Virus record (IMG/VR): IMGVR_UViG_3300021083_000034
Coordinates: 1 to 21,115 of that record
Source of the DNA: a virus
Length of the DNA stretch: 21,115 nucleotides
Strand: one strand, 5' to 3'
This document shows positions 15,493 through 21,115 of the stretch, piece by piece. The notes beneath the pieces were generated by a model. It searched no databases. It saw only the letters and a list, made by a program, of their open reading frames with translations, and was not told the origin of the DNA. How positions within the stretch are numbered: position 1 is the stretch's first letter; each line of letters opens with the position of its first letter. A program made the translations under genes and the position numbers.

Positions 15493-16002
15493 TTACGTTA
15501 CGGGGTTGAGTCCTGCCCCGACGAACGGGGTCTTGGTCGTGTAGAGCAGGCCGATCTGTCGAGCGACAGACAAGCTACCGACCTGCACGCTCTCGGTGTC
15601 ATCGATAGAGACGACGGTGCAGTTGTTGTACACCTCGCCACGCCAGGTCGACTGACCGGGCGGCTTGATGATGAACTGACAGGTGATGGTGCCCTGTGCG
15701 GCCATGGCGGCGAAGACATCAGCGAGGTTGTTCGTGCCAGCTAGGCCCTGAAGCTGCTCCCAGGCCTTTGCGTTCCAAAGCTCACGGACGACGATGTTGA
15801 TCGAGCCGGGGTTCAGCACTCGACCCGTGACGATCTCGGCTGCGTAGTTCAAGCCAAGAGGCTGGATCGGCTCCCATCCACCGCCACCGCCCATGACTGT
15901 CTGGCCGGAGTCAGTGATGGACTCTAGCCATGCAAGGGACTGGTTGTTGTAGATGAAGGTCGAGAAGCCGGAACCGACTACTCTGACTTGAGTCTTAGCC
16001 AT
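15493..16002 (-). CDS. Tail tube protein
   Basis: 169 residues, directly after the sheath and before the chaperones, the usual tube position. The sequence is beta-rich with a Gly-rich loop (VMGGGGGWEPIQPLG, about 36-50). A tube-like pattern follows: EIVTGRVLNPGSINIVVREL, then the helix NLADVFAAMAAQGTI and strands ITCQFIIKPPG and NNCTVVSIDDTESVQVGSLS, as in tube proteins of contractile tails that stack as hexamers around the DNA channel. The start ATG is 10 bases after the sheath TAA, with AAAGG upstream. No signal or membrane segment is present. Confidence 0.88.
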   Translation of the reverse strand: MAKTQVRVVGSGFSTFIYNNQSLAWLESITDSGQTVMGGGGGWEPIQPLGLNYAAEIVTGRVLNPGSINIVVRELWNAKAWEQLQGLAGTNNLADVFAAMAAQGTITCQFIIKPPGQSTWRGEVYNNCTVVSIDDTESVQVGSLSVARQIGLLYTTKTPFVGAGLNPVT

Positions 16003-16012
16003 GCTCTAACCT

Positions 16013-17464
16013 TTACGATGTCTGACCGGTTGCGGTGCCCGCAGACACAGCGCCGGTTGTGGTGTTGACGGAGAAGATGAAGGTCACGTAGTTGAGCGGG
16101 TAGCTAGGCTGCCACTGGAAGGTGACCTGAATGGTCGTCGGCAAGCTGTTCAACTGCTGAGCGACGACACCCTGGTAGCTCTCGATGATGCCAAGCTGGA
16201 CGCACTGCTCCAAGATGCCGATCGTGAGGGCCTGAAGGTTGACGATGGTGTTCTCATCGATCGGGTTACCGATGAGGGCAGCCTGCTCGACAGCGCCTTC
16301 GAGAAGCTCGACCATGGCGTCCTGCTCACGAACGAGCGAGGCCTCCTGGTTGTAGATCGAGGACGGGTCGGTGGTGGTACCGTGTCGACACCAGAGCACA
16401 CCGGCTCGGGAGATCTCGGCCACGGCCACGCCTGCGGCGCCGTACTGGTTCTTGAGGGCAGTCGTCATCGTCTGGAATACGTTCGACGGGATGCCCGTGA
16501 AGTTCTTGATGTTGCGACGAGTGAGGCCCTGCTGAGGCAGGTTGCCAGCGAAGATACCGGCATAGGCAGCGGCAAGATAGTAGCCACCTACGACGAGTGT
16601 CGAGTTGGTGTATCCGTTGTAGTAGTTCATGGCGAATGGCCACGCCTCGACTACTCTCTTGTAGTCGATGGCGTCGGCAATCGTATCGGGAGCGAAATCC
16701 GTGTCGGTGCCAACCTCGAAGCCCAGGAGGCCGACTCGGAGGATGTCATTCTGATTCTCGTCATTGAGCAAGAAGGTGGCAAGATCCTGACCGACGTTGA
16801 TGGCATCCTCGGTAGCTAGGTTGACCGGCAGCGGGACCACGAGGTTGACATTCGTGAGGACTTCGAGGAAGGCGTAGGCGTCCGTCAGGTCGGCTCGTAG
16901 GACCGTGGCGTTCGGCGTGGCGACGAGCACGAGGGTCTGTGCACCGTTGGTGAAGGCGAACTGAGCAGCCAAAGAGATCGGGGAGGTGATCTCACCAGTC
17001 ACGATGTCGATGCCGTTGCCGTAGAGCGACTGCACCTGAGCAAGGTTGGTGCAGATCGAAGGCGTGAGGTAGTCGTAGTCGGTGTACTGGTAGGAGACCC
17101 GGACGGTCTGAGTGTCGGTGAAGACAGTCGAGCCGGAACCCCAGGTGATCGTGGTTGTGGTGTCCTGGGAATGGCCATCCGTAGCGTCGGTGGTTACGAG
17201 GAGGTAGTCGGTGTTGACGACGCCTACCTGGGTACCGTCGAGGGAGGTCACGACCACAGAGTCGGCGTTGATGCCCAACTGCGTCAGGTCGACGGGGGTC
17301 GTGCTATCGAACTGCACGTTCTCAGCGAACGTGCGGTAGCCGATGCCTGGGCCTACGAGGGCGACCTGGTTGACGGTGTACAGAGATTGGGGCGCCACCG
17401 GACTTGGTGTCGCCTCCCAGTACGTGCCAGGAACCACGTATTCGCTGAAGTTGGGTAGCGTCAT
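16013..17464 (-). CDS. Tail sheath protein
   Basis: 483 residues forming the contractile sheath around the tube. The N-terminus (MTLPNFSEYVVPGTYWEATP) and an early Val/Ala/Gly strand (VNQVALVGPGIGYRT) are typical. A beta insertion domain at about 65-125 ends in RVSYQYTDYDYLTP (122-135), a common sheath motif. It is followed by VQSLYGNG and SPISLAAQFAFTNGAQTLVL. The C-terminal domain ends with QVTFQWQPSYPLNYVTFIFS (about 446-465), the conserved strand region that exchanges between sheath subunits. Upstream is a 61-base gap, the largest in the operon, with AAGGAG about 10 bases before the ATG, a stronger site than most here and suitable for a high-copy protein. The tube gene follows after 10 bases. 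Confidence 0.93.
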   Translation of the reverse strand: MTLPNFSEYVVPGTYWEATPSPVAPQSLYTVNQVALVGPGIGYRTFAENVQFDSTTPVDLTQLGINADSVVVTSLDGTQVGVVNTDYLLVTTDATDGHSQDTTTTITWGSGSTVFTDTQTVRVSYQYTDYDYLTPSICTNLAQVQSLYGNGIDIVTGEITSPISLAAQFAFTNGAQTLVLVATPNATVLRADLTDAYAFLEVLTNVNLVVPLPVNLATEDAINVGQDLATFLLNDENQNDILRVGLLGFEVGTDTDFAPDTIADAIDYKRVVEAWPFAMNYYNGYTNSTLVVGGYYLAAAYAGIFAGNLPQQGLTRRNIKNFTGIPSNVFQTMTTALKNQYGAAGVAVAEISRAGVLWCRHGTTTDPSSIYNQEASLVREQDAMVELLEGAVEQAALIGNPIDENTIVNLQALTIGILEQCVQLGIIESYQGVVAQQLNSLPTTIQVTFQWQPSYPLNYVTFIFSVNTTTGAVSAGTATGQTS

Positions 17465-17525
17465 ATCGAAGAAACTCCTTGCTCACCTCTTCGGAGGACT
17501 GTGAGCCTGATTGACAGGACCAGAT

Positions 17526-17909
17526 CTAGAGAGCGGCAGCAACTACGAGGAACGTGTTGAAGTCAATCGACTGTCCCACGGCTCCATTGCCGATCCATTC
17601 GTAGGTCCAGAGGGCAGGCAGGGCGGTCGTATCGAGTAGGGCGGTGTAGAGGCCGGTGGCCACCTTGGTGATGAAGTGAGCACCCCCGGAGAGGGTCCAG
17701 AGAGACACATCGTTGGTCGGATTCGAGATCGAGGGGTTGGTCACGAACTGGGCGCCGGAGCCACTCTCGTACACGTAGATGACCGGGATGGCTAGGCCTT
17801 CCTGGGTGAACTTGAGGATAACGTGGGTCGGGTCGATGTAGTCGTTGGTGTCCGTGTCCACGAAGTTGGACGTGACCTTGACGAGAGTGCCTGCTTTGTA
17901 GGTAGCCAT
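17526..17909 (-). CDS. Small virion protein upstream of sheath (127 aa)
   Basis: 127 residues starting MATYKAGTLVKV. The frame is open further upstream, but that part is Arg/Ser/Pro-rich filler over the neighbouring genes; the ATG at 17909 has AAGGA five bases upstream, overlapping the stop of the preceding small gene. The product is beta-rich (DPTHVILKFTQEGLAIPVIY, then TGLYTALLDTTALPALWTYE), suggesting an Ig-like or neck/tail accessory fold. No catalytic motif is visible. Position between the tail terminator and the sheath suggests a head-tail or sheath-associated virion component. The family is not recognised. Confidence 0.8.
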   Translation of the reverse strand: MATYKAGTLVKVTSNFVDTDTNDYIDPTHVILKFTQEGLAIPVIYVYESGSGAQFVTNPSISNPTNDVSLWTLSGGAHFITKVATGLYTALLDTTALPALWTYEWIGNGAVGQSIDFNTFLVVAAAL

Positions 17910-17917
17910 TACATTCC

Positions 17918-18043
17918 TTAGGGAGTCGTCTGAGAGAGCGCCACAGTGTTGTCCTCGTCCTTGAGGGTGAGATCCGTGACCTCTGTGGCATCGAGTAGGA
18001 GCTTCGTAGTTGGCTCGTCTGAGACGGTCACTTTGTAGGTCAT
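17918..18043 (-). CDS. Very small protein (41 aa)
   Basis: 41 residues, MTYKVTVSDEP to the end LSQTTP. The ATG overlaps the TAA of the tail terminator-like gene (TAATG), and its own stop codon lies inside the Shine-Dalgarno region of the next gene. The sequence is Thr/Asp/Leu-rich and likely one beta sheet. The tight coupling on both sides is the main evidence that it is translated. Function is not recognised. Confidence 0.65.
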   Translation of the reverse strand: MTYKVTVSDEPTTKLLLDATEVTDLTLKDEDNTVALSQTTP

Positions 18044-18687
18044 TACGGGTTCGGGTACTGGAAGGTGGTGGTCGGGCCGGTCGGGTTTCCGTAGCTGTCC
18101 TCGACGGTGGCGACCCACTGGACGTGTTCGAGGAGGACGAACTCGCCTGTCGAGAGATCTGAGGCGAACTCACCGATGACCGCTGAGGCCGTGGTGATCT
18201 CGTAGAGGATGTCGTCAGAACCCCATGGGGTACCTGAGGTGGCCGACTTCCCTCGCTGAGCGATCTGGTCGAAGTCGATCTGAGCGGCGATCCACGGGTT
18301 GTCCTCGATGGTCTGGCGGAACCTGAAGTACAGAGGGTTCAACTGGGAGAAGGCAATCATCTTGACCACCTCATCGAAGAGGCGGTCTCGTTCGAGTGAG
18401 GTCAACGCCATGATGGTGAATGTGGCGTACCCCTGAAAGAGCCACTTCTTGTACTGATGCACGACATTGTTCTCGTCGGGTGGTGTGTACAGGTACACGT
18501 CACCGATACCCGCCGTCTGGACGGGGAGGGTCGGTTCGAAGTCGACCCAAATGGCCGGGTAGTTCTCTCGGAGGATCGGGAACTCCGGGGAGATATGGAT
18601 GTTCTGAAACTCGGGGACCGGGAAGTTGGAGTCGAACGTGAGTCGCACTGCCTGCGTCAGTAGAGTGACAAGCTCCTTCATATACAT
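18043..18687 (-). CDS. Tail terminator/completion-like protein
   Basis: 214 residues. An N-terminal helix (MKELVTLLTQAVRLTF) and an alpha/beta core with YPAIWVDFEP, FQGYATFTIMALTSLERDRL and FDEVVKMIAFS resemble tail terminators and related tail-completion proteins, which cap the tube and join it to the head. The ATG at 18687 shares a base with the upstream TAA (TAATG), with GAGGAG about 10 bases upstream; an ATG two codons later is possible. The location before sheath and tube fits. The call rests on position and fold impression rather than a diagnostic motif. Confidence 0.68.
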   Translation of the reverse strand: MYMKELVTLLTQAVRLTFDSNFPVPEFQNIHISPEFPILRENYPAIWVDFEPTLPVQTAGIGDVYLYTPPDENNVVHQYKKWLFQGYATFTIMALTSLERDRLFDEVVKMIAFSQLNPLYFRFRQTIEDNPWIAAQIDFDQIAQRGKSATSGTPWGSDDILYEITTASAVIGEFASDLSTGEFVLLEHVQWVATVEDSYGNPTGPTTTFQYPNP

Positions 18688-19373
18688 TAGGCGATTAGCT
18701 CCTCTTGTCCGCTCGGGTGCTTGGCGATGATCTTGGTGATGATGAGACCCGCACCGAGTGCCGCCGTCTGAATGCCGTGTTGCATGAAGTGGAGTCCATT
18801 GAGTCCGGGGTTGCGCCAGCGGACACCGACGTTCGGTGACGAGATGGCACCGGCTGCCTTGCCCGGCGACGTGTACGGGTGTCGAGCTTCTCGAAGAGCG
18901 ATGCGACCGGGAGCGCCAGGGTAGGAGGCGGGGACGATGCGCTTGTTCCCGTACTTGGTGGTGATGACCTTGCGCTGTCCCTTGGCGGCGGCACGACGGA
19001 AGATCAGTACCTCGACCACTCCGTCCGGGCGCACTCGGGTCTCAGCCTTCGGGTTCTTGATGCGCTCGCTGCCGGTCTGGTCCTTGATCCACATGGGGAT
19101 GGTCTTACCCGCCAGGTTCGACATCGTGAAGGGCTGTGCCCCGTGCTCTTGGAACCAGGCGTACTGGTCGACCCACCGGATGCCGAAGTAGCCTCTACCT
19201 GAGTACGGCATAAGGCGGCTGGCCATGCCGGACTCACCCACAGCGAGGTAGCCCTTGGGAGCGTTGAGGCGAGCCTGCTGGACGGCGAGGATGGCAAGCT
19301 GGTGGGCACGGAAGGCATCGAGGCCTCGAACCTTGGCATACATCGCCTCGGGAATGTCATAACGGCTTGCCAC
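18687..19373 (-). CDS. Head-tail joining / tail completion protein (gp10-like)
   Basis: 228 residues from a GTG at 19373, immediately after the TAA of the HNH gene. The N-terminal half includes the helix FRAHQLAILAVQQARLNAPK and GIRWVDQYAWFQEHGAQPFT; a beta part follows (VRPDGVVEVLIFRRAAAKGQ). The WFQEHG and later HFMQHGIQTA segments recall HK97 gp10-type neck proteins, which act in head-tail joining, but the identity is only suggested. The C-terminus is basic and Gly-rich. Its ribosome-binding site lies in the last codons of the endonuclease gene. It is followed by the tail terminator-like gene through a one-base overlap. Confidence 0.65.
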   Translation of the reverse strand: MASRYDIPEAMYAKVRGLDAFRAHQLAILAVQQARLNAPKGYLAVGESGMASRLMPYSGRGYFGIRWVDQYAWFQEHGAQPFTMSNLAGKTIPMWIKDQTGSERIKNPKAETRVRPDGVVEVLIFRRAAAKGQRKVITTKYGNKRIVPASYPGAPGRIALREARHPYTSPGKAAGAISSPNVGVRWRNPGLNGLHFMQHGIQTAALGAGLIITKIIAKHPSGQEELIA

Positions 19374-19820
19374 TTACGATCCCCATCCTTCTAGGTAGCG
19401 TACTGCCTCAATGAGACGATCAGTGTCGTCCTCAGCGTTTCCGATCATGTGGTTACAGTTCGCACAGAGGAGGCCTCGAACACAATCACCGCAGGCCTTA
19501 CCACCGGGGCAGCACGAGTGGTCATGATCGATGGCCATACGGATCACCACACCCTTACGAGTAGCGGTCTCGGGTTGTCCGCAGGAGGCACAGACCCCAC
19601 CTTGCGCTTCGAACATCTCATCGTATCGCTCCATGGTGATCCCGTAGCGAGTGATGTTGTTTCTCTGTTGAGGCGCCGGATTGATCTTGTATCGTTCCTT
19701 GCCGTAGTCACTCATGCACATCTTGCACCGACATTGCACACCCTTGGCGAGGCGCTTGTCAGCGTAGAAGTCCGTCGTAGGCTTCTCGATACCACAGGCG
19801 ACACAGATCTTGGTCGCCAT
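19374..19820 (-). CDS. HNH endonuclease, recombination endonuclease VII family (copy 1)
   Basis: 148 residues from the ATG at 19820 (MATKICVACG), one base after the stop of the neck gene and with GAGGGG upstream; the longer frame starting inside that gene is rejected. The zinc knuckle is C6/C9 and C32/C35. The core has YGITMERYDEM at 59-69, C77/C80, the catalytic AIDHDH at 96-101, C103/C104, C110/C113, and VRGLLCANCNHMIG with C119, C122 and N123, matching the T4 endonuclease VII pattern of LDHDH and RGLLCNLCN. It is probably a free-standing mobile endonuclease cutting phage DNA. It lies between two neck genes. The C-terminus (YLEGWGS) matches that of copy 2 (YLERWES). Confidence 0.9.
   Translation of the reverse strand: MATKICVACGIEKPTTDFYADKRLAKGVQCRCKMCMSDYGKERYKINPAPQQRNNITRYGITMERYDEMFEAQGGVCASCGQPETATRKGVVIRMAIDHDHSCCPGGKACGDCVRGLLCANCNHMIGNAEDDTDRLIEAVRYLEGWGS
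19381..19391 (-). promoter_or_regulatory. Shine-Dalgarno of the neck gene inside the HNH coding end
   Basis: GAAGGATGGGG ends seven bases before the GTG at 19373 and is formed by the codons for Glu-Gly-Trp-Gly. The G-run sits at the same distance from the start as in the other HNH/hub junction. Confidence 0.6.
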
Positions 19821-19821
19821 G

Positions 19822-20640
19822 CTAGTTCCCCTCGATGGGAGGCGGCTGGCCGAAGTCCTTGTTCGAGGCATCATCACCGATGAGTTGAGCAGGCGTGCAG
19901 TTGAGGTACTCGTTGTTCGAGAAGCTCAACGGGTAGTTCGGGATGACCGAGGTGTCGAGCAACGAGATCTGCTGCTCGACGGTCGGCGGGATGAGGAAGC
20001 AGGGCATCGACTCGTCCTGGCGCACGACCTGCCCGTAGTTGTAGCCGACCATGGCTCGAACGTCGTTGGCAGCTTGGAAGCCGGAGATCACCGAGTCGGT
20101 GTTGTGGGTGGCGACTCGCCAGCGGGTGCCGTCTGCCTTGAGCACGATGTCGCCGGTACGCATTCGGAAGTCCGAGATGGACTGAAGCGTCGAGGTCGAC
20201 GTGATGACCTCACCTGTCGCTGTGAGCTTCTGAGACTCGTCGGTGGGGTTCCACATGCACGGGCGCACGATGAGCGCCTTGAGGCCCCCTAGGTGCTCCA
20301 CTCCGCCGAAGCCCGTGGCCGGGTCGTAGGGCAGGAAGAAGAGCGAGCCGTAGCAGAGGTTGCACTGAGCGAAGCTCGGCTGGTTGTAGACCTCGGAGAT
20401 CCCGTTGTTCTGCGAGTAGCACTGAGGGCAGTGACCGACGAGTCCGTTGGCGTAGTCGATGGCGTTCCAGAGGAGGGCGAAGAAGCCGTACTCCCCATAG
20501 GCGTAGACGGCCTCGTCGTGGGCCATCCTCTCCTGACCGATCATGTAGAAGTCAGGTGTCTTGAGGAAGTAGGGCTGAATGCGGACGTTGCCTAGGGACT
20601 TCTCCCCGACACCGCCGTCTGGAAGGTTCGGGCCGGTCAT
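19822..20640 (-). CDS. Neck protein with zinc-ribbon cysteines (head-tail stopper-like)
   Basis: 272 residues. Two cysteine pairs, C71-P-Q-C74 and C93-N-L-C96, form a likely zinc ribbon. The C-terminal half has a small beta-barrel-like pattern, FRMRTGDIVLKADGTRWRVA followed by NDVRAMVGYNYGQVVRQDES, that resembles head-closure (stopper) proteins, though this is an inference. It is the first minus-strand gene after the divergent region, followed by neck and terminator-like genes, so a head-tail connector role fits. The ATG at 20640 has AAGGGG four bases upstream. No membrane segment is present. The zinc ribbon probably stabilises the fold. Confidence 0.72.
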   Translation of the reverse strand: MTGPNLPDGGVGEKSLGNVRIQPYFLKTPDFYMIGQERMAHDEAVYAYGEYGFFALLWNAIDYANGLVGHCPQCYSQNNGISEVYNQPSFAQCNLCYGSLFFLPYDPATGFGGVEHLGGLKALIVRPCMWNPTDESQKLTATGEVITSTSTLQSISDFRMRTGDIVLKADGTRWRVATHNTDSVISGFQAANDVRAMVGYNYGQVVRQDESMPCFLIPPTVEQQISLLDTSVIPNYPLSFSNNEYLNCTPAQLIGDDASNKDFGQPPPIEGN

Positions 20641-20662
20641 CTCACCCCTTAGGCAGGAGATC

Positions 20663-20673
20663 TATGCTACACT
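20663..20673 (+). promoter_or_regulatory. Possible divergent promoter (-10 elements)
   Basis: Two TANNNT-type -10 candidates overlap on the plus strand: TATGCT (20663-20668) and TACACT (20668-20673). The second predicts transcription starting near 20680, within two bases of the GTG at 20682. On the minus strand TAGCAT overlaps the same bases (20669-20664) and faces the neck gene. No good -35 box is visible on either side, so this is tentative. Confidence 0.35.
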
Positions 20674-20681
20674 AGAGGGTC

Positions 20682-20951
20682 GTGACCTACGCCACCCCGT
20701 ACATGATGGGCGACCGACCTCCGCCGAAGGTGTCGCAGAGGAAGCAGCCCGACCCGAACCCTCCGTGCACGGACTGCCCGCACCCAGCGATGGATCACAA
20801 CGGGGACGGATACGGCACCGACAAGACGGGACCATTCGACTGGTTCCTCTGCCCCGTCGAGGGCTGCGACTGCCGGGTCAAGGGCTACCTTCACGTGAAG
20901 CAGCCGATGCGCCCGACCATGGCCTCTACTGGCGCTCTGTACGACCTCTGA
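20682..20951 (+). CDS. Small zinc-binding protein
   Basis: 89 residues, the only supported plus-strand gene. Cysteine and histidine spacing indicates a zinc site: C29-T-D-C32-P-H34, then DHN at 38-40, then WFLCPVEGCDCRVKG at about 54-68. The first 28 residues are Pro/Arg/Lys-rich. The start is GTG 20682; the purine run before it is only two bases away, too close for a normal Shine-Dalgarno, and the -10 candidate would give a nearly leaderless message, which actinobacteria translate well. ATG codons at 20703 and 20706 are alternatives without a ribosome site. Function is unknown; a nucleic-acid or protein binding role is a guess from the cysteines. It points away from the structural operon and could be a regulator. 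Confidence 0.7.
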   Translation: MTYATPYMMGDRPPPKVSQRKQPDPNPPCTDCPHPAMDHNGDGYGTDKTGPFDWFLCPVEGCDCRVKGYLHVKQPMRPTMASTGALYDL

Positions 20952-20980
20952 GAGGCCCCTGAGATGCCCCAGGAGGCTCT
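20951..20980 (+). terminator. Hairpin just after the zinc protein stop
   Basis: Starting at the last base of the TGA, AGAG/CTCT, CC/GG and CCTG/CAGG pair in register with one bulged base on each side and an eight-base loop, about 10 pairs. No U-run follows. It could be a terminator of the U-less kind or an mRNA 3' stabiliser. Confidence 0.4.
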
Positions 20981-20995
20981 GAAACGATCGATCAC

Positions 20996-21071
20996 GGCAT
21001 GGGGCTGTCCCTCAGGTCGCCCGTGTGGTTAGCCGTTAGGAACCGTGTCCTCGGTGCGGCAACCCCATGCC
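20996..21071. repeat. Nine-base inverted repeat enclosing a structured spacer
   Basis: GGCATGGGG (20996-21004) and CCCCATGCC (21063-21071) are perfect inverted copies, 76 bases end to end. The right arm lies four bases from the tRNA 3' end. The spacer holds a small GGTT/AACC pairing. No coding frame or T-loop consensus is present. It may be a processing or termination structure, or an unrecognised small RNA. Confidence 0.5.
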
Positions 21072-21075
21072 TTTG

Positions 21076-21115
21076 TCCGGTGAGTGGGAGTCGAACCCAC
21101 GATCTCTCGGTAATA
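21076..21115 (-). tRNA. tRNA gene, 3' part only (cut by window edge)
   Basis: The minus strand reads a perfect T-arm, GTGGG-TTCGACT-CCCAC, then TCACCGG as the 3' strand of the acceptor stem, then A as discriminator. A five-base variable loop (AGATC) and a likely anticodon-stem strand (CCGAG) precede it. CCA is not encoded. The 5' half, including the full anticodon loop, lies beyond 21115, so the amino acid cannot be assigned. It is upstream of, and in the same direction as, the structural operon. Confidence 0.8.

Noticed and set aside
17484-17499. CCTC-TTCG-GAGG hairpin in the 61-base gap before the sheath gene
   Set aside because: Only four pairs; the stable UUCG loop forms on the plus strand, not in the operon mRNA, and there is no U-run. 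Not a terminator.
17511-17516. Perfect TTGACA on the plus strand in the gap before the sheath gene
   Set aside because: No -10 element at 16-18 bases and no plus-strand gene downstream; chance match.
17910-18173. N-terminal extension of the 127-residue protein gene
   Set aside because: Arg/Ser/Pro-rich sequence overlapping two coupled genes; the ATG at 17909 has a good AAGGA site.
20996-21071. A second tRNA on either strand
   Set aside because: The nine-base arms would mimic an acceptor stem, but no D-arm, anticodon arm or TTCRA T-loop can be placed.
1-21115. CRISPR array, insertion sequence, integrase or attachment site
   Set aside because: No regularly spaced repeats, transposase, integrase motifs or flanking direct repeats were seen; the window is structural phage DNA plus free-standing endonucleases.

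Overview
The window is part of the genome of a tailed phage with a contractile tail (myovirus morphology). It covers most of a late structural module. Sheath, tube, tape measure, gp25-like wedge and baseplate J-like proteins are all recognisable in the translations. The GC-rich base composition, frequent GTG starts and TAATG/TAGTG/ATGA gene junctions, and the style of the small zinc protein and of the tail proteins, suggest an actinobacterial host. That host call is an inference, not something the sequence proves.

Layout. From about 20640 down to position 1, all supported genes lie on the minus strand with almost no intergenic space, so they probably form one long transcription unit. In transcription order they are: a zinc-ribbon neck/stopper-like protein; an endonuclease VII-type HNH gene; a tail-completion-like protein; a tail terminator-like protein; two small proteins; tail sheath; tail tube; a tail assembly chaperone pair joined by a -1 programmed frameshift; peptide deformylase; tape measure; three small tail/baseplate proteins; a second HNH gene; a baseplate hub with a possible double-psi beta-barrel insert; a beta-helical spike/tip protein; a GIY-YIG endonuclease; a gp25-like wedge; a baseplate J-like wedge; and a giant tail/baseplate protein that runs off the left edge. 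That last gene occupies 1..3718 with no in-frame stop. At the right end there is a small plus-strand zinc protein gene, a structured non-coding stretch, and the 3' part of a minus-strand tRNA cut by the window edge.

How the parts fit. The neck and terminator proteins cap the tail, the sheath and tube form the contractile shaft, and the chaperones and tape measure control tube assembly and length. The hub, spike, gp25, J and giant proteins form the baseplate. Three endonuclease genes interrupt this otherwise standard order. Each ends in codons that also read as a Shine-Dalgarno sequence for the structural gene behind it, so they sit in the operon without obviously costing downstream expression. 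Peptide deformylase lies between the frameshifting chaperone and the tape measure, an unusual place for a housekeeping-type enzyme. Its start overlaps the stop codon of the frameshifted chaperone, so its translation may depend on the frameshift.
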